This document shows, one piece after another, positions 20,726-31,754 of a stretch of DNA of 64,000 nucleotides (the first letter of the stretch is position 1; every line of letters begins with the position of its first letter). The DNA comes from Bathynomus jamesi (taxonomy: Eukaryota > Arthropoda > Malacostraca > Isopoda > Cirolanidae). The stretch covers positions 416,501-480,500 of the forward strand of contig JAJOZX010002574.1 in assembly GCA_023014485.1 (NCBI GenBank), in the 5' to 3' direction. Under the pieces are notes generated by a model, which did not search any database, was not told where the DNA came from, and saw nothing but the letters and a program-made list of their open reading frames with translations. The translations under genes were made by a program, and so were the position numbers.

Positions 20726-21992
20726 TAGTGATGAAAGCCGGTATTGAAAAACCGGTATTTATACCGGTATTGGACAAGAGACACGATACCGATATCGTGA
20801 TTATCGATACCAGGTTTTCGGCATTGAAGAACTACCTATTGTCTTTATTGTAGGAGCAATCACCAAATGTCATGTTAACAAAGATTTGGTTTTTGTAGGA
20901 TTTTGTGGCCAATGTGAGTAGAAATAATGATTTATCTTCATACGTAACTTACACATGCAGTATATCTTTGAGGGGCGTCATTAGTGTATGTCACAATTTA
21001 TCATTTGTTATAATATTATGTTATTGACGTTATATGATGTGTCCTCTTTTCTGAAAAGGGAAACTATCATCCAGAACTCTCGCCTTAAACATTTGAAATC
21101 GTATAAATATGTATTGAAACGTTTAAAAATGTTTTTACACGATTCCAAAACCTTGCGTTGCTTGTTTAGGTTCGTTATTGAATTCATTCAGATTTCGAAT
21201 TTCGTACTAGACGCTTGCAGTGGTTGATTGATGCGCATATTTCACAAGTTAAATTTTGTAATTTTGTTACGTGCGCATTGCAGTTTTATGATATGGGAAT
21301 AAGCTATTTCTTACTTTAAATAATCTACCCCTTCGATTCTATTACAAGAAAGTCACAAAAATCAATCGTGTGGAATTATTTTATTAAGAAAAATAAAGAC
21401 GAAGCTGAATGTTCAAAGTGTGAAAAAGTTATAAAGTGCAGTGGGGGCTCAACTAGTGGATTATCTGTTCATTTGTAAACAATTCATAATATAAATGTTG
21501 CTGAAATCAAGATAGGTGAAAATCAACAACATAAAAAAAAAAAAAAAACTTTGTTTCTTGTCTTTGTTTCCTCAAAACTTACTTCCAAAACCAAAATAAG
21601 AAATAAATATGCAAAATTATTAATAAACTTTTTTTTTTAAATTGTTATTTTCCCCTTTTACCTTTGGTTATCTGATATACTTAATCATTATAAATAGTCC
21701 TTCCTTTTTCCTGCCTTTCCCTGGGAGCTGCTGTTCAAACTTTTTTCAGTCAATGGTATTTTCCCTTTGGTGTCGGTGACAGAATTTAAAAAAGTAACTT
21801 CAGTTTTTATTGTCGTTAATGTGGTGAGTACTACAGGTCCTGCAGGCTTGTGGGAGGGTTGGCACTTGGCAGGGTGACACCAAAATAATCATTATAAATT
21901 ATTCTCTGCATAAAACCGGTATCAACACCGGTATCAGTAAAATAATTGTTCAAATACCGGTATTAAAAATTGTCGGTATTATTTCATCCCTA
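20726..21992 (+). mobile_element. hAT element (1.27 kb) in LINE ORF1
   Basis: TIRs TAGTGATGAAA (left) and TTTCATCCCTA (right, complement TAGGGATGAAA) with CCGGTAT-rich subterminal repeats: CCGGTATTTATACCGGTATT on the left, and ACCGGTATCAACACCGGTAT and AATACCGGTATTAAAAATTG on the right. A perfect 8-bp TSD GACCCGAC lies at 20718-20725 and 21993-22000. Excision plus one TSD rejoins the ORF1 coding sequence at ..IPDPT-RCFKCNKFGH.. . Confidence 0.95.
21359..21478 (+). pseudogene. BED zinc-finger fragment of hAT transposase
   Basis: Encodes SIVWNYFIKKNKDEAECSKC then EKVIKCSGGSTSGLSVHL and a stop at 21476-21478. The WNYF, C..C and H pattern is a BED finger (DNA-binding N-terminus of many hAT transposases); the last His falls just after the stop (TIHN). 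The rest of the transposase is deleted, so the element is non-autonomous. Confidence 0.8.
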
Positions 21993-22000
21993 GACCCGAC

Positions 22001-22730
22001 CCGTTGCTTTAAATGCAACAAGTTTGGACACGTTAGTTCCGTTTGTCGGCAGCCGCATCAACTGTGTGTCCATTGTGGACAAATCGCTCACCCTGACAGG
22101 TGCCCCAACACACCCAAATGCTCCAATTGTGAAGGCGCACACCCCTCTTCATCCCGCGAGTGCCTTTTCTTCAAGTTCGAGGAGGAGGTCCGAGACCTGC
22201 AGGTAACGGACTTCCTTAGCCCCCGTGAGGCACGAGACAGGGTGCGGAGTCGGGAGGTGAGGCCGGGGTGTCTTACGCCGCTACTCTCGGCTCTGTCATC
22301 TCGGGACGCCGTCCTGGCCTGCCGCTGAAACCCCCCTCGACCACTGCTCCCTATCCCTCCCAAAGGGAATCCTCGCAGGGCCCGACGGTCTCCTGTCCCC
22401 CCACCATCCCTTCTCTTCACGCACCACACCTGACACAAATTCCCCAAGAGTCTGGGACCAGGACACCCAGGCCCCATCCACCTCAAACCCTGCCCTCCCA
22501 GTACTCTCTGCACACGCCTAAACCTACCGCCCGGAGCAAGCCGACGAGGCGGAGACGCCGGAGCGAGTCGCCAGACCCTCCGGCCTTTCAACGTGTCTCT
22601 CCCTCTTCCCCTAGAACTAAGAAGACGGCTCGGACCCTCACACCGCCCACTTCGTCTACAAGGACCATATCTCCCCACCACTCTACCCCCACAGACTCTG
22701 ACAATAGTTGCCGAATTACATGACCCGCCC
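22001..22730 (+). pseudogene. LINE ORF1, zinc-knuckle C-terminal half
   Basis: Three tandem zinc knuckles: CFKCNKFGHVSSVC, CVHCGQIAHPDRC and CSNCEGAHPSSSREC, followed by FFKFEEEVRDLQV. After a frame change near 22260 comes a Ser/Pro/Arg-rich tail (about 22268-22720; KPTRRRRRSESPDPP). CCHC knuckles bind nucleic acid in LINE ribonucleoproteins. The end of ORF1 is unclear; 22730-23340 is Pro-rich sequence open in several frames and I cannot assign it. Confidence 0.8.
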
Positions 22731-23345
22731 CCCCACGACGAGACCCAATTTGAACAACATCTCCCCCGAGGATCCAGTGGCCCTGGCGAAGCTACACGGT
22801 GTGGCCGAGGGGAGCTCGGCCGTGCCCATGAGTCTCATGGATCTGCCCTTGCCTCCTGGTGCCATTTTTACACCCCTCCACGAGACCACTCTGGTGCACC
22901 TCCTTCCACCCCCACAGCACCTGCCCCCCAACATCCCCGGCCCCCTCCTTGTCAGCCACCCTGAGCACGCTCTCCCTCCCACCCACCCCGGTCCTTCTGG
23001 TACCCCCTATCGCCACCCAGGGTCCGCCGTGAGACCCCGGACAGGCGGGGAGGCGCCACTTTGGGAAGTAAAGTGCCCCCTCCTGGCCTGAACACAGAAG
23101 CCCGCCAAAACACTTCTGACCCTCTCAGCCCACGACGTTCCCCTGACTACCGTGATCCGCGCCTCCGGTCTCGCTCAGCCGACTCGACCCCGCAACCTCC
23201 GCGGAGATCGACTGGCCGACCGATTCCTTCCCTGGTGAACGGTAGATAGCCAGCCATGCTCCTGACCCATCTTTCACCTTCATCCTTCCCTTCACACTCC
23301 AACCTTCTAGCACCTACACCTTTACCCATCCCCCCTCATCAACTA

Positions 23346-26300
23346 ATGGATCCCCCGAAAACCACAATAGTACACTGGAACTGCAGAGGAATATTTGCGA
23401 ACTATGAAGGCCTTAACTCCTTGATTGCCACTTCCCGTCCGGTGTGTTTCTGTCTCCAAGAGCTAAACCTGGGGACCAGGCCCATGCCCTGCCCTACTGG
23501 ATATTCCTGCATCGCCACCCCGCCTCCTACCTGCACTCGAAGGGGGGGCTGCCATTCTCATTCACCACGCAGTCCCCTTCCACAATCTCTCTATCCGGTC
23601 CCCGTTACAGGTGATTGCCGCCCGGCTTTCTCTGGATAGACAGTACACCGTCTGCTCAATCTACCTCCCTCCCCACGCTCAAGTCTCCCGCAATGACCTG
23701 GCGGAAGTCGTACAACAACTCCCCAGGCCCTTCCTACTACTGAGCGATTTCAATAGTCACCACCCCTTGTGGGGCGACACACTCCACCTATATGGCCCAA
23801 CCCTGATTACTGTCATGACCGAGCTCTCCTTCGAGTGCCTCAATGATGGCTCTCCTTCGAGTGCCTCAATGATGGCTCTCCTACATTCTACAATGCCACC
23901 ACCTGCACTCCATCCTGTATAGACCTGTCCCTCGTTTCGACTGATGCCCTTCTAGATTTCACATGGCAAGTCCTCCAAGAGGACTATGGAAGCGACCATT
24001 TCCCCATTCAACTCACGCTCAATCGGCCCGACCAGACCGTTCGGCGCTTCTACCAGACGCGACTCCCCATCCATCGCACGGAAATGCAGCGGGCCAGGGC
24101 CATCGCCTGCCGCACAATGAAGACAGCGCGCCGAACCTCATGGCGTGCCTTTGTGTCCTGCGTCACCGCCACCACACCTTCGGCTACCATCTGGAAGAAG
24201 GTACGGGGTGTCGAGAGGCGACATGTCCCCTCCTGACCCCCGGTCCTCCGGACTAACGACGGACTCCTATACGAGCCCAATCGGTGGCAAACCACCTAGC
24301 TTCTACCTTCGCCGCCGTTTCTTCCTCTGCAGTCGATTCCGTACTCGCCCCTAACAATAGCCCCTCTCCACCGTCCATAGACAGCACCTACAACCGGTTG
24401 TTCACCATGCGTGAACTACAGGCGGCACTGGCCTCTCGACGATCCCCTTGTCCCGGTTCGGACGGTATTCCGTACGGCATGATCCAGCTCATCCACACTA
24501 CCTTACAAATTTTCATGCTAGACCTATACAACCGCATATGGATAGAGGGCGCCTTCCCCTCCAGGTGGAAGGAGGCCCACGTCATCCCTATCCCCAAACC
24601 CGGCAAAGATTCCCTGGAACCCACAAACTACAGACCAATCGCCCTGACGTGTTGTGCCTGCAAAATCCTTGAAAAAATGGTCGTTACGCGATTATCGTTC
24701 ATCCTTGAAAATAGCAATTCCTTCCCGGCTACCCAGTCCGGCTTCAGACAATTCCGCTATACCACTGATCCCTCATGCTCCTCAGCCGAGACATAGAGGA
24801 TGCCTTCGACAATGGACAGTTCGTACTATCAATTTTTTTCGATATTCAGAAAGCCTATGACACCACCCATCGGGCAATGATCCTTAGTCAGCTCCGACAT
24901 CTAGGCCTCGTCGGAGCCATGCCGACCTTCATCAGGGGCTTCCTTTCCTCCCGAACCTTTAAAGTCCGGGTGGGCTCAGTCCTCTCTGACACCTTCGTGC
25001 AGGAGGACGGGGTCCCACAGGGAAGCATCCTCAGTGTTCTATGCTTCTCCGTTGTCATGAACACAGTCTCAAAATGCCTTCCACCCACCATCCGCTCTTC
25101 CATCTAGGCGGATGACCTTGCGATCTACTTTGCAGGGCGGGAACCGTCTGTCGTTCAACGGCAAATGCAGCTCACCATCTACCAGGTGGAAAGGTGGGCA
25201 ACGTCGGTGGGTTTCCGCCTCTCCACCCCTAAGTCGAAGTATATGCTCTTCAGTAAAAGAAGACCCGCAACCCTTCCTCTTCCCTCTGTCACATTATACA
25301 GCAATCCTCTTGGTGGTACCCTCCACGCGTCTCCTGGGCATGACCCTAGACCGACGGCTCAACTGGGATCCCCATCTCAAGCACCTGAAGCAATCCCTTC
25401 GACGTCCCCTCGCTCTCCTAGATCACCTCTCCCACACCACATCGGGTGCAGATCGACGCTCTCTTCTTCGCCTTTACACTTCCATGATACAGTCGAAGCT
25501 GGACTATGGCAGTGCAGTTTACGGTTCAGCCTCCAACGCCCACCTCCGTATCTTGGACCCGGTCCTTAATAGAGGCCTTCGCCTCGTCACCGGTGCTTTC
25601 CGCTCCTCCCCAGCCTCCAGCCTCCAAGTGACTGCAATTATCTTCCTCTCGCCCTCCGACGGGGTCTATTCCTCATGAGGACATACCTTCGTGCACAGAG
25701 GCTACCTTATTCGCTTCTGGGCACGGCGGTTTCTGAACTACCCCACCAGGGACGGAGCTGGCACTTCACTGAAGTGGTCCGCTCTTTCCTTGACCTTTTC
25801 AATATGCCCGCCCCCTGGGTTATCCTCATTTCATACAGCATCTACCCCCCCCTAGCTCCTCACCCCTATCAAGTTCTACAGGGACCTGTGTGTCCTAACG
25901 AAGAATACCACGAGCGCCACGGTATACAGGTCACTCTTCCGTGAACACACAACCCAACACCCGGACGCAGTCGCCATTTATACAGGTGGTTCCCGCTCGG
26001 AGGCTGGTTCTGCCTCCTCAGCGGTGATTCTGTCCCAGCCGCTTTCCCGAGGCGTCAGCCTGCCCCGCGAGGCCTCCGTTTTCTCGGCGGAACTTTTCGC
26101 GATTACGGAGGCCCTCGACATTGTGCGCACCCACTCTGCCAGCTCCTTCCTCATTTATTCAGATTCCCAAAGCGTACTTCTCTCCCTAGAAAGATTTAAC
26201 CCTCCTCACCCGCTCGTCTGTACCATCCAGCAAACCTTTCACTTTTAACGGCCTTCCGACACAAGACTGTCGCCTTCTGCTGGGTCCCGGCTCATGTCGG

Positions 26301-26890
26301 CACCAGGGTAACGAGGAGGCTGACCGCACGGGAAAGACGGCCTGCTCACTGCCTGGCCTCCTCCCGACCCCTCCCTTCTCCGACTTCTTCCCGACTCTCC
26401 GCTCCCACTTCCGCTCCATATGGCAACGGGAATGGGACCAGGCCACACAAATTAACTCCACAGGATCAAACCACAAATAGGATACTGGGCCTCCTCATTC
26501 TGCCTGTCCCGCCATAAAGAAGTAATTCTAGCCCGTCTCCGCCTAGGCCACACCCGCATCACCCACGGACACCTTATGGCGAAATCGCTAGCCCCGCTCT
26601 GCCCTACCTGCCATGCCCCTATCACTGTCATACACCTCCTGGTGGAATGCCCAAACCTGTCCGCCCTTCGTCGCAGGTGTTTCCCTCTCCTGTCCGAAAA
26701 TCCCATTACCCGACCGTCTACGCTCCGTACTCGCCGAAGACCCCCACTTTTCAACAGAAGCGATTTTCCTCTTCCTCACTTACTTCCATCTGCTCTATCG
26801 CGTCTGAGACCATACCCCTCCTACCCACTATCCAACAACTGACCCTTACTCACCCCCCTAGTCTACCACCCCCAACTCAGTAACACCACC
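23346..26890 (+). pseudogene. LINE ORF2: AP endonuclease, RT, RNase H, zinc finger
   Basis: Starts at ATG 23346. EN: IVHWNCRGIFANYEGLNSLI, CLQELNL, then FLLLSDFNSHHPLWGD (23730-23780). RT: PCPGSDGIPYGMIQ (24450), NYRPIALTCCACKILEKM (24630), FFDIQKAYDTTHRAM (24836), EDGVPQGSILSVLCFS (25005), and an active-site block reading SSI*ADDLAIYFAG where a TAG (25105-25107) replaces the residue before ADD. Then LGMTLDRRLNWDPHLKHLK. RNase H: AIYTGGSRSEAG (25972; the usual YTDGS has D to G), SAELFAITEAL, IYSDSQSVLLSL, and CWVPAHVG (26278). C-terminal finger CPTCHAPITVIHLLVEC (26600). About six frame breaks and an internal duplication (24 bases, GGCTCTCCTTCGAGTGCCTC-type, 23825-23875). Non-functional. Confidence 0.85.
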
Positions 26891-26953
26891 CACCCACTGC
26901 CTCGCCGAGATATGTACTGCTCTCTGTAGGTACGAATCGGCGGTAAATTAAAG

Positions 26954-26956
<3 letters not shown>

Positions 26957-26992
<36 letters not shown>
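26957..26992. repeat. (TA)n microsatellite
   Basis: About 18 TA units at the LINE 3' end. Confidence 0.95.
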
Positions 26993-26995
<3 letters not shown>

Positions 26996-27032
26996 ATTAT
27001 TTCACGAAAGTGATACGTGAAAATATTTATGA

Positions 27033-27101
27033 TGAATAAAACCACGAAGGGAAAAGAAACACAAAGTGGTGCTTTGTGTTTCTTTTCCCTTCGTGGTTTT
27101 A

Positions 27102-27105
<4 letters not shown>
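27033..27105. repeat. Perfect 34-bp hairpin between (TA)n tracts
   Basis: Arms 27033-27066 and 27072-27105 are exact reverse complements (TGAATAAAACCACGAAGGGA ... / ... TTCA) around a 5-base loop TGGTG. Both sides are bordered by long (TA)n. No gene. It may be a cruciform-prone junction or a fold-over in assembly of a TA-rich locus. Confidence 0.9.

Positions 27106-27140
<35 letters not shown>
27106..27140. repeat. (TA)n microsatellite
   Basis: Second TA tract next to the hairpin. Confidence 0.95.
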
Positions 27141-27143
<3 letters not shown>

Positions 27144-27159
27144 CACACACATGGTGTTT

Positions 27160-28330
27160 CATAACATGTGGGATGCACTTTCAGGATGGATTCAGGACCT
27201 GAAAACAATGAAAAAAAGTTTATATATACATATGCCCGAAATCGATTTGTTTCCGAGTTACAGCCCGTTATCTGTTCCAGCAAGTATTCGCCTTACCTTT
27301 AAAGAAAGTATTCAAAATGACCGCCTTGCGCTTGAACACACGCCTGAACACGCCTCGTCATAGACTGCCTGACTCGCTCAAACATTCCAGGTATTGCTCG
27401 GATTTTCTGGCATCCTTGTTCTACACGTTGGCGAAGCATTTCAACGTTATTAATGGGTGTCACGTAAACGATGGATTTCAGATGACCCCACAGGTAAAAA
27501 TCGAGTGAATTCAGGTCCGGGGGGTGAGCAGGCCAAGCAATGGGCCCTCCACGGCCTATCCATTTATCAGGGAAATGTTCATCCAAATAGTCTCTGGCTG
27601 CTCGACTTAAATGAGGCGGAGCACCGTCATGCATAAACCACATACGACGTCGGACATCAAGGGGAACTTCATCTAGTAAATCACTTAAATCATTCCTTAA
27701 AAAATTGGAATAGGATTCTCCTGTTAATCTTTCAGGCAAAACAAAAGGACCGATTAAGTTGTCGGCAATAAGTCCTGCCCATACATTGATACTAAATTGT
27801 TGTTGGTGCCTTGACTGGATGATGGCATGCGGATTCTCTTCGGCCCAGTGATGAGTGTTGTGAAAATTGATCACGCCATTTCTTGTGAAGGCAGCCTCAT
27901 TAGAAAACAACACGGAGGAAAGAAAAAGAGGATCGCGAGCACACTGTTGAAGGAACCAAATAAAAAAAGCCTCTCGTGGTGGGAAATCAGTTTCAGTAAG
28001 GCCTTGTACTCTTTGAATGTGATATGGGTAAAGCTGTTGTTCCCGTAAAATTCTCCATACAGTTGTGTATCATACACCCTCTGCTGCTGCTATCCTTTGG
28101 GTACTGACACCAGGATGTTCCGACACGCGATTCAGAACCCGCTCCTCCAATCAACAGTTATGGTGCTGATTCGTCTACCACCATCTGAAACTCGCTTGTT
28201 GAATGATCCTGTATCACCAAAACGCTCGTCTATTCTCTGAAAGGTCTTATCTGGCAGACGGCGATTCGGAAACCCAGCGCCGGCTCTTCCATTACGCAGA
28301 TCACGCACTGTGCGTGGGGCCCCGGGAGAT
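27160..28330 (-). mobile_element. Decayed mariner/IS630-type transposon 1
   Basis: Contains the minus-strand transposase at 27299-28270. Clear TIRs were not located. The left limit lies near the (TA)n at 27140; the right limit is around 28330, where similarity to the N-terminal HTH region stops. Confidence 0.65.
27299..28270 (-). pseudogene. Tc1/mariner-type transposase, first catalytic Asp lost
   Basis: N-terminal HTH region NRRLPDKTFQRIDERFGDTG (28270-28200) and HPGVSTQRIAAAEG with a stop, then REAFFIWFLQQCARDPLFLS, LFSNEAAFTRNGVINFHNTH, INVWAGLIADNLIGPFVLPE, MWFMHDGAPPHLSRAARDYL and WPAHPPDLNSLDFYLWGHLK. The usual FSDEA is FSNEA, so the first catalytic Asp is Asn. There are 36 residues between Asp of HDG and Asp of PPDLN, so a D..D-type triad rather than DD34E. 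Ends GGHFEYFL* at 27299. Stops and shifts in the 5' part, with an intact 204-codon 3' block, mark it as dead. Confidence 0.85.
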
Positions 28331-28519
28331 GGGAGAGCCCCCAGCGAGCGGTATAAAAAAATGAATTAATGAATGATTGACAGAAATAAAAAAAAATGGG
28401 CCAAATTTTTGTGTTTTTAAACTCTTCCAGCGCCATTCATTTTATTTCCGTGTAAAATCTAGCAATTTTTTGTTGTTAAAAATCATAAAATTAAAATGTA
28501 AACAAACGCCTAATGTGTG
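28331..28519. other. Short AT-rich spacer
   Basis: Nothing recognised; it contains a poly(A)-like AAAAAAAAT run at 28389-28398. Confidence 0.4.
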
Positions 28520-28837
28520 CCATCAGATCTGCCATCTCAGAAAATGACTGCACTGGAATTGCTGACTTACATACACGGGAAGTAGCTGATAAAGTTATAT
28601 CCAAACCTATGGATTGCTCTCAGAATTGCAGTCACTATTCCAGTGACCGTAGCCACAGCTGAAAGGAACTTCTCCAAGTTGAAGCTAATTAAAACGTACC
28701 TCAGGTCGACAATGGCACAAGAACGTCTGAGTGGGCTTGCCATCATGAGCATCACTCGGGAGGTAGGCCGGAAGCTGTCCTATGATGATATTATTGATGA
28801 ATTTACAATAAAAAAAGCCAGAAGAAAAAGGTTTTGA
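28520..28837 (+). pseudogene. hAT (TTF/ZMYM-type) transposase C-terminal relic
   Basis: Plus strand encodes TALELLTYIHGK, a stop, KLYPNLWIALRIAVTIPVTV, ATAERNFSKLKLIKTYLRST and MAQERLSGLAIMSIT, ending KKARRKRF* at 28837. It closely parallels the C-terminus of the 801-3799 gene (LTFIHEREL, YPNLWTALRIGLTLPVTVAE, AERSFSKLKLI), and the S to N change in ERSFSKL is one of several differences. Catalytic core absent. Confidence 0.85.
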
Positions 28838-28917
28838 ATGTATGTGATATATATCTATCTAAATAAACTTATTAGATTTTTGTATATTTAATTGTATATA
28901 AACTATTTTATTGTGTG

Positions 28918-28918
<1 letters not shown>

Positions 28919-28960
<42 letters not shown>
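28919..28960. repeat. (TA)n microsatellite
   Basis: About 20 TA units directly at the TIR of the next transposon. Confidence 0.95.
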
Positions 28961-28961
<1 letters not shown>

Positions 28962-30262
28962 TTAATATTTAATTCCTTTCATAAAAACTATATATCATTC
29001 GAAAGAGTAGAGTTACAAGTTTATTATGAAATATTTATGTTTTAAAAATGACTCCTTTCAAATGTGCTCCATTAGTTGCCAAGCATTCCAGTGTTCTCGC
29101 TTGTAAGTTCTGCATCACTTTTGCAAGAGTGTGCGGTGGTATGGCCTGTATCTCATTTGTGATGGCGGCCTTCAATTCTTGCAAGGTCGTTGGGTTATTT
29201 CTGTAGACCCTACTCTTTAAATATCCCCAGGGATAATAATCTAAAGGAGAAAAATCCGGAGACCTTGCGGCCATTCAACGTCTCCAAATCTTGAGATTAA
29301 CTCGCCTGGAAACGTTTGACGCAAAACTGCCATGCAGTTCCTCGTGTATGGCAGGTAGCTCCGTCTTGTTGGAACCAGTGGTTTTCTAGACAAAGATCTC
29401 TTAATTTAGGAATAAGGAAATCGGTCAACATTTTTTCGTAGCGATCATCATTTACAGTGACCGTGTTTCCGGTGGAATCCTCGAAAAAGTACGGCCCTAT
29501 GATCTGAGATGCAGTAAGACCACACCAAACAGTTACACGCTGACTATGCAACGGGACTTCGGTAATATTCAATGGATTTTCTGTTGCCCAGAACGACAAT
29601 TTTGTTTGTTTACAGTTCCATTCAAGTGAAAATGGGCTTCGTCTGACATAATCAAAGTTGCTAGAAATTGGTGGTGTCATTTACCTTCTGTTGGATCCAT
29701 TGACAGAATTGTCGTCTTCGTGCGAAATCTCCATCGTTTAGTTGTTGCACTGTTTGAATTTTATATGGAAAGAGCATTAAATTTTGCTTGAATATACGGT
29801 GTGTTGTTCCATATCCAACTCCTAACAGCTGAGAAGCACGTCTGATGCTTATGTTAGGATTATCCTGTACAATTTCATGAGTTCTGTTAATGATCTCGCC
29901 TATCCTTGCTGTGCGCACTCTTCCAGTTGGTTTTCTTTTTCCAATGCTGCCAGTTAGGGAAAATTTCTGACACACCGACGGATTACTTTCTTAGAAGGTG
30001 ATTTTGACATCTGAAAATTTGTCTTGAAAGATCTTGAGCTGAAACTACACTTCTTCCATGCTCATAATATTGCTCAGTTATGAAACGCAGCTGTTCCACA
30101 GTCCATGCAGTCATCTTGAAGGGTTAGTTTTAACTAACACTTTTATTTTGTTTTGTATCTTATCTTGTTTTATTGTCAAAACCTATACAATCCTGTACAA
30201 ACTTGTAACTATCCTCTTTCGAATGATGCGTATGATTTTATAAAAGGACTTATACTTTAAGA
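28961..30262 (-). mobile_element. Mariner-type transposon 2 with about 60-bp imperfect TIRs
   Basis: The left end CTTAATATTTAATTCCTTTC followed by CATTCGAAAGAGTAGAGTTA matches, inverted, CTTAAAGTATAAGTCCTTTT and CATTCGAAAGAGGATAGTTA from the right end (complement of 30262-30200). TA-rich flanks fit TA-target insertion but prevent an exact TSD call. The transposase is on the minus strand. Confidence 0.85.
29035..30114 (-). pseudogene. Mariner-type transposase, frameshifted
   Basis: Starts MTAWTVEQLRFITEQYYEHG at 30114 (N-terminal HTH). Second HTH NISIRRASQLLGVGYGTTHR near 29830. Catalytic region: KLSFWATENPLNITEVPLHS, VTVWCGLTASQIIGPYFFED, HWFQQDGATCHTRGTAWQF, then after breaks RSPDFSPLDYYPWGYLKSRV, ending LKGVIFKT* at 29035. 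The usual FSDEAH-type first motif is altered to FWATEN. Stop near 29985 and frame breaks near 29665, 29300 and 29265. Distance between the last two acidic residues is about 36 once the shifts are allowed for. Related in motif layout to the transposase at 27299-28270. Confidence 0.85.
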
Positions 30263-30304
30263 GTTACAGGGGTTTCTTTTGGGTCCCATTTCTGGATCAC
30301 CCTT

Positions 30305-30306
30305 TA

Positions 30307-30401
<95 letters not shown>
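30305..30401. repeat. (TA)n microsatellite, about 97 bp
   Basis: Longest TA tract in the window, directly at the end of the Penelope-like fragment. Confidence 0.95.
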
Positions 30402-30403
<2 letters not shown>

Positions 30404-30880
30404 ATGGGATGAATTCACAATTAAACACGTGAAATGAATGAATGGTGTAACCAACAAGGAAAAAGAAAAATTATTCCAAGGCTTTCGTGTATTCAGAAGT
30501 ACACCTCGTCAGGGAATGAAGGGAGAAGGCGAGATGCCCAAAATATATACAGCGGGACGGAAACAAAAAGATTAGCACATAATTAACAAGAGTTAATGAG
30601 AGGCAAAAGGAATTTTAACAAGATATTGTCAATTTTATACATTCCAGCACTGTTATTGAAATTATTTTTAAAATGGATAAATCCACATTCTAGAATATTC
30701 CTTTCAATTATATCTCAGTTTTTAACGAGCGCTTTAGAACTATCCACTTGATGCTATGATTACATCTATACATATGGTTAAACAATGCATTAGAATTATT
30801 TGCTGTTCTACACGCATATTTGTGCTGTTTTACCCTAATATCTAACGTTTTATCCGTTTAGCCTATATATATGTTATAAT
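30402..30880 (-). pseudogene. Penelope-like element 3' fragment (GIY-YIG region)
   Basis: On the minus strand 30870-30700 reads IYIG*TDKTLDIRVKQHKYA, then NSNALFNHMYRCNHSIKW, matching a GIY-YIG endonuclease pattern (YIG..D..L..R...H) with a Q to stop change. In Penelope-like retroelements this domain follows RT and nicks the target. After it, toward 30480, comes a hammerhead-like core, which is known from the terminal repeats (pLTRs) of this group. RT is missing, so this is a truncated copy abutting (TA)n. Confidence 0.7.
30481..30513 (-). ncRNA. Hammerhead ribozyme-like core
   Basis: Minus strand: CTGACGA (30512-30506), one unpaired G, stem II GTGTA (30504-30500), loop CTTCTGAA, stem II TACAC (30491-30487), GAAA (30486-30483). 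This is the conserved hammerhead order CUGANGA-stem II-GAAA. A GGC at about 30540 could start stem III with GCC after GAAA, but stems I and III do not pair cleanly by eye. Likely a decayed self-cleaving motif of a Penelope-like element. Confidence 0.5.
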
Positions 30881-31013
30881 GTTATAATGTTTCAGACCAA
30901 CAAAGACCCTAGGATCCACTCATGGCTGGTCTACCTAACTGTGTTCGTAATCGTGTATTGTGTATGTCCTCCGTGGTGGCGGAGGGGACCTACAATTTTA
31001 CGTGGGTCCGAAC

Positions 31014-31332
31014 CACAAGAACATAAGAAATTTATGTAAAAAACCGCCGGTAAATTGTCAACGACCAATTTTTACGAAACTAAATAATTATCAATTTAAA
31101 ACCAATTAATTATCGATTTAAAACTAAAGATAGAATCTCTGGATCCAGAGGATCTAGTCATAATAGACTACTTTCCACAATATGTTACACTCTATATCTA
31201 TTTATAACGGACATGCAAATATATCAGATCCAAAGAATCCAGTCAATTTCATTACGGTATCCATCAAGTCACGGTCCATATCGATTGCGGACCAAGTCAA
31301 ATTTACAATCATATACATTACAATATATACAC
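31014..31332 (-). repeat. CR1 copy D, distal 3' UTR
   Basis: Minus strand matches copy E (about 53695-54348), ending in TTCTTATGTTCTTGTG, the 8-bp tail repeat typical of CR1-type 3' ends. It is continuous with 41697-42205 across the gypsy insertion. Confidence 0.8.
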
Positions 31333-31754
31333 TGTGATAGCGTGGGGTAGACACCCCAGTTAGGTTACTTAGGTTCTAGCAAACAATCAAAAGCACTTAC
31401 CGGTGCGTTGAATTAGGTATTCCTGAAGCCTACCGTTTATTCCTGTGTCCCACAAACAGCCTACCTAACTCTCTCTTACATTACCAATTTAGAAGCTATA
31501 GACATTACCCCTAACTATACTTAAGTACGAACAACTTCCTACCCGATTTGTCACCTTAGAAACATCACCTAATTGTACTCAGCACCAAAGATTAGGTCAG
31601 ATAGGAAAAAACATGTCTAGGCCAGACCAAAGCAATACGAACAGCCGCGTTGGTTCGTTTATGACTTGCTCTTGCCATTCAGCTTAGATTTAGTGATATT
31701 TACCCTTTAGTGACTTTTAGACTATATACATATATATATATACACGTCACCTCA
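31333..31754 (-). repeat. E2 3' LTR
   Basis: 422-bp LTR; as transcribed it runs TGAGGTGACGTG...GCTATCACA (TG..CA). The adjoining polypurine tract AGGGGAGGAG (complement of 31755-31768) primes plus-strand synthesis in this class. Confidence 0.93.

Larger units (their letters stand above)
19395..26955 (+). mobile_element. GC-rich LINE (I-clade-like), split by hAT
   Basis: About 6.3 kb of LINE sequence without its insertion, conspicuously GC-rich next to AT-rich neighbours. It has a long 5' UTR (19395 to about 20000), a gag-like ORF1 with CCHC knuckles, ORF2 with AP endonuclease, RT, RNase H and a C-terminal CCHC finger, and a 3' end running into (TA)n. RNase H after RT occurs in the I, R1 and LOA groups and is absent from most Jockey and CR1 elements, so I-clade or relative is the best guess. 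Confidence 0.8.

Noticed and set aside
22730..23340. Long proline-rich open frames on both strands
   Set aside because: GC-rich LINE sequence keeps many frames open; no conserved domain seen.
26863..30457. Open frames rich in Ile-Tyr (IYIYIY)
   Set aside because: They are translations of (TA)n microsatellites.
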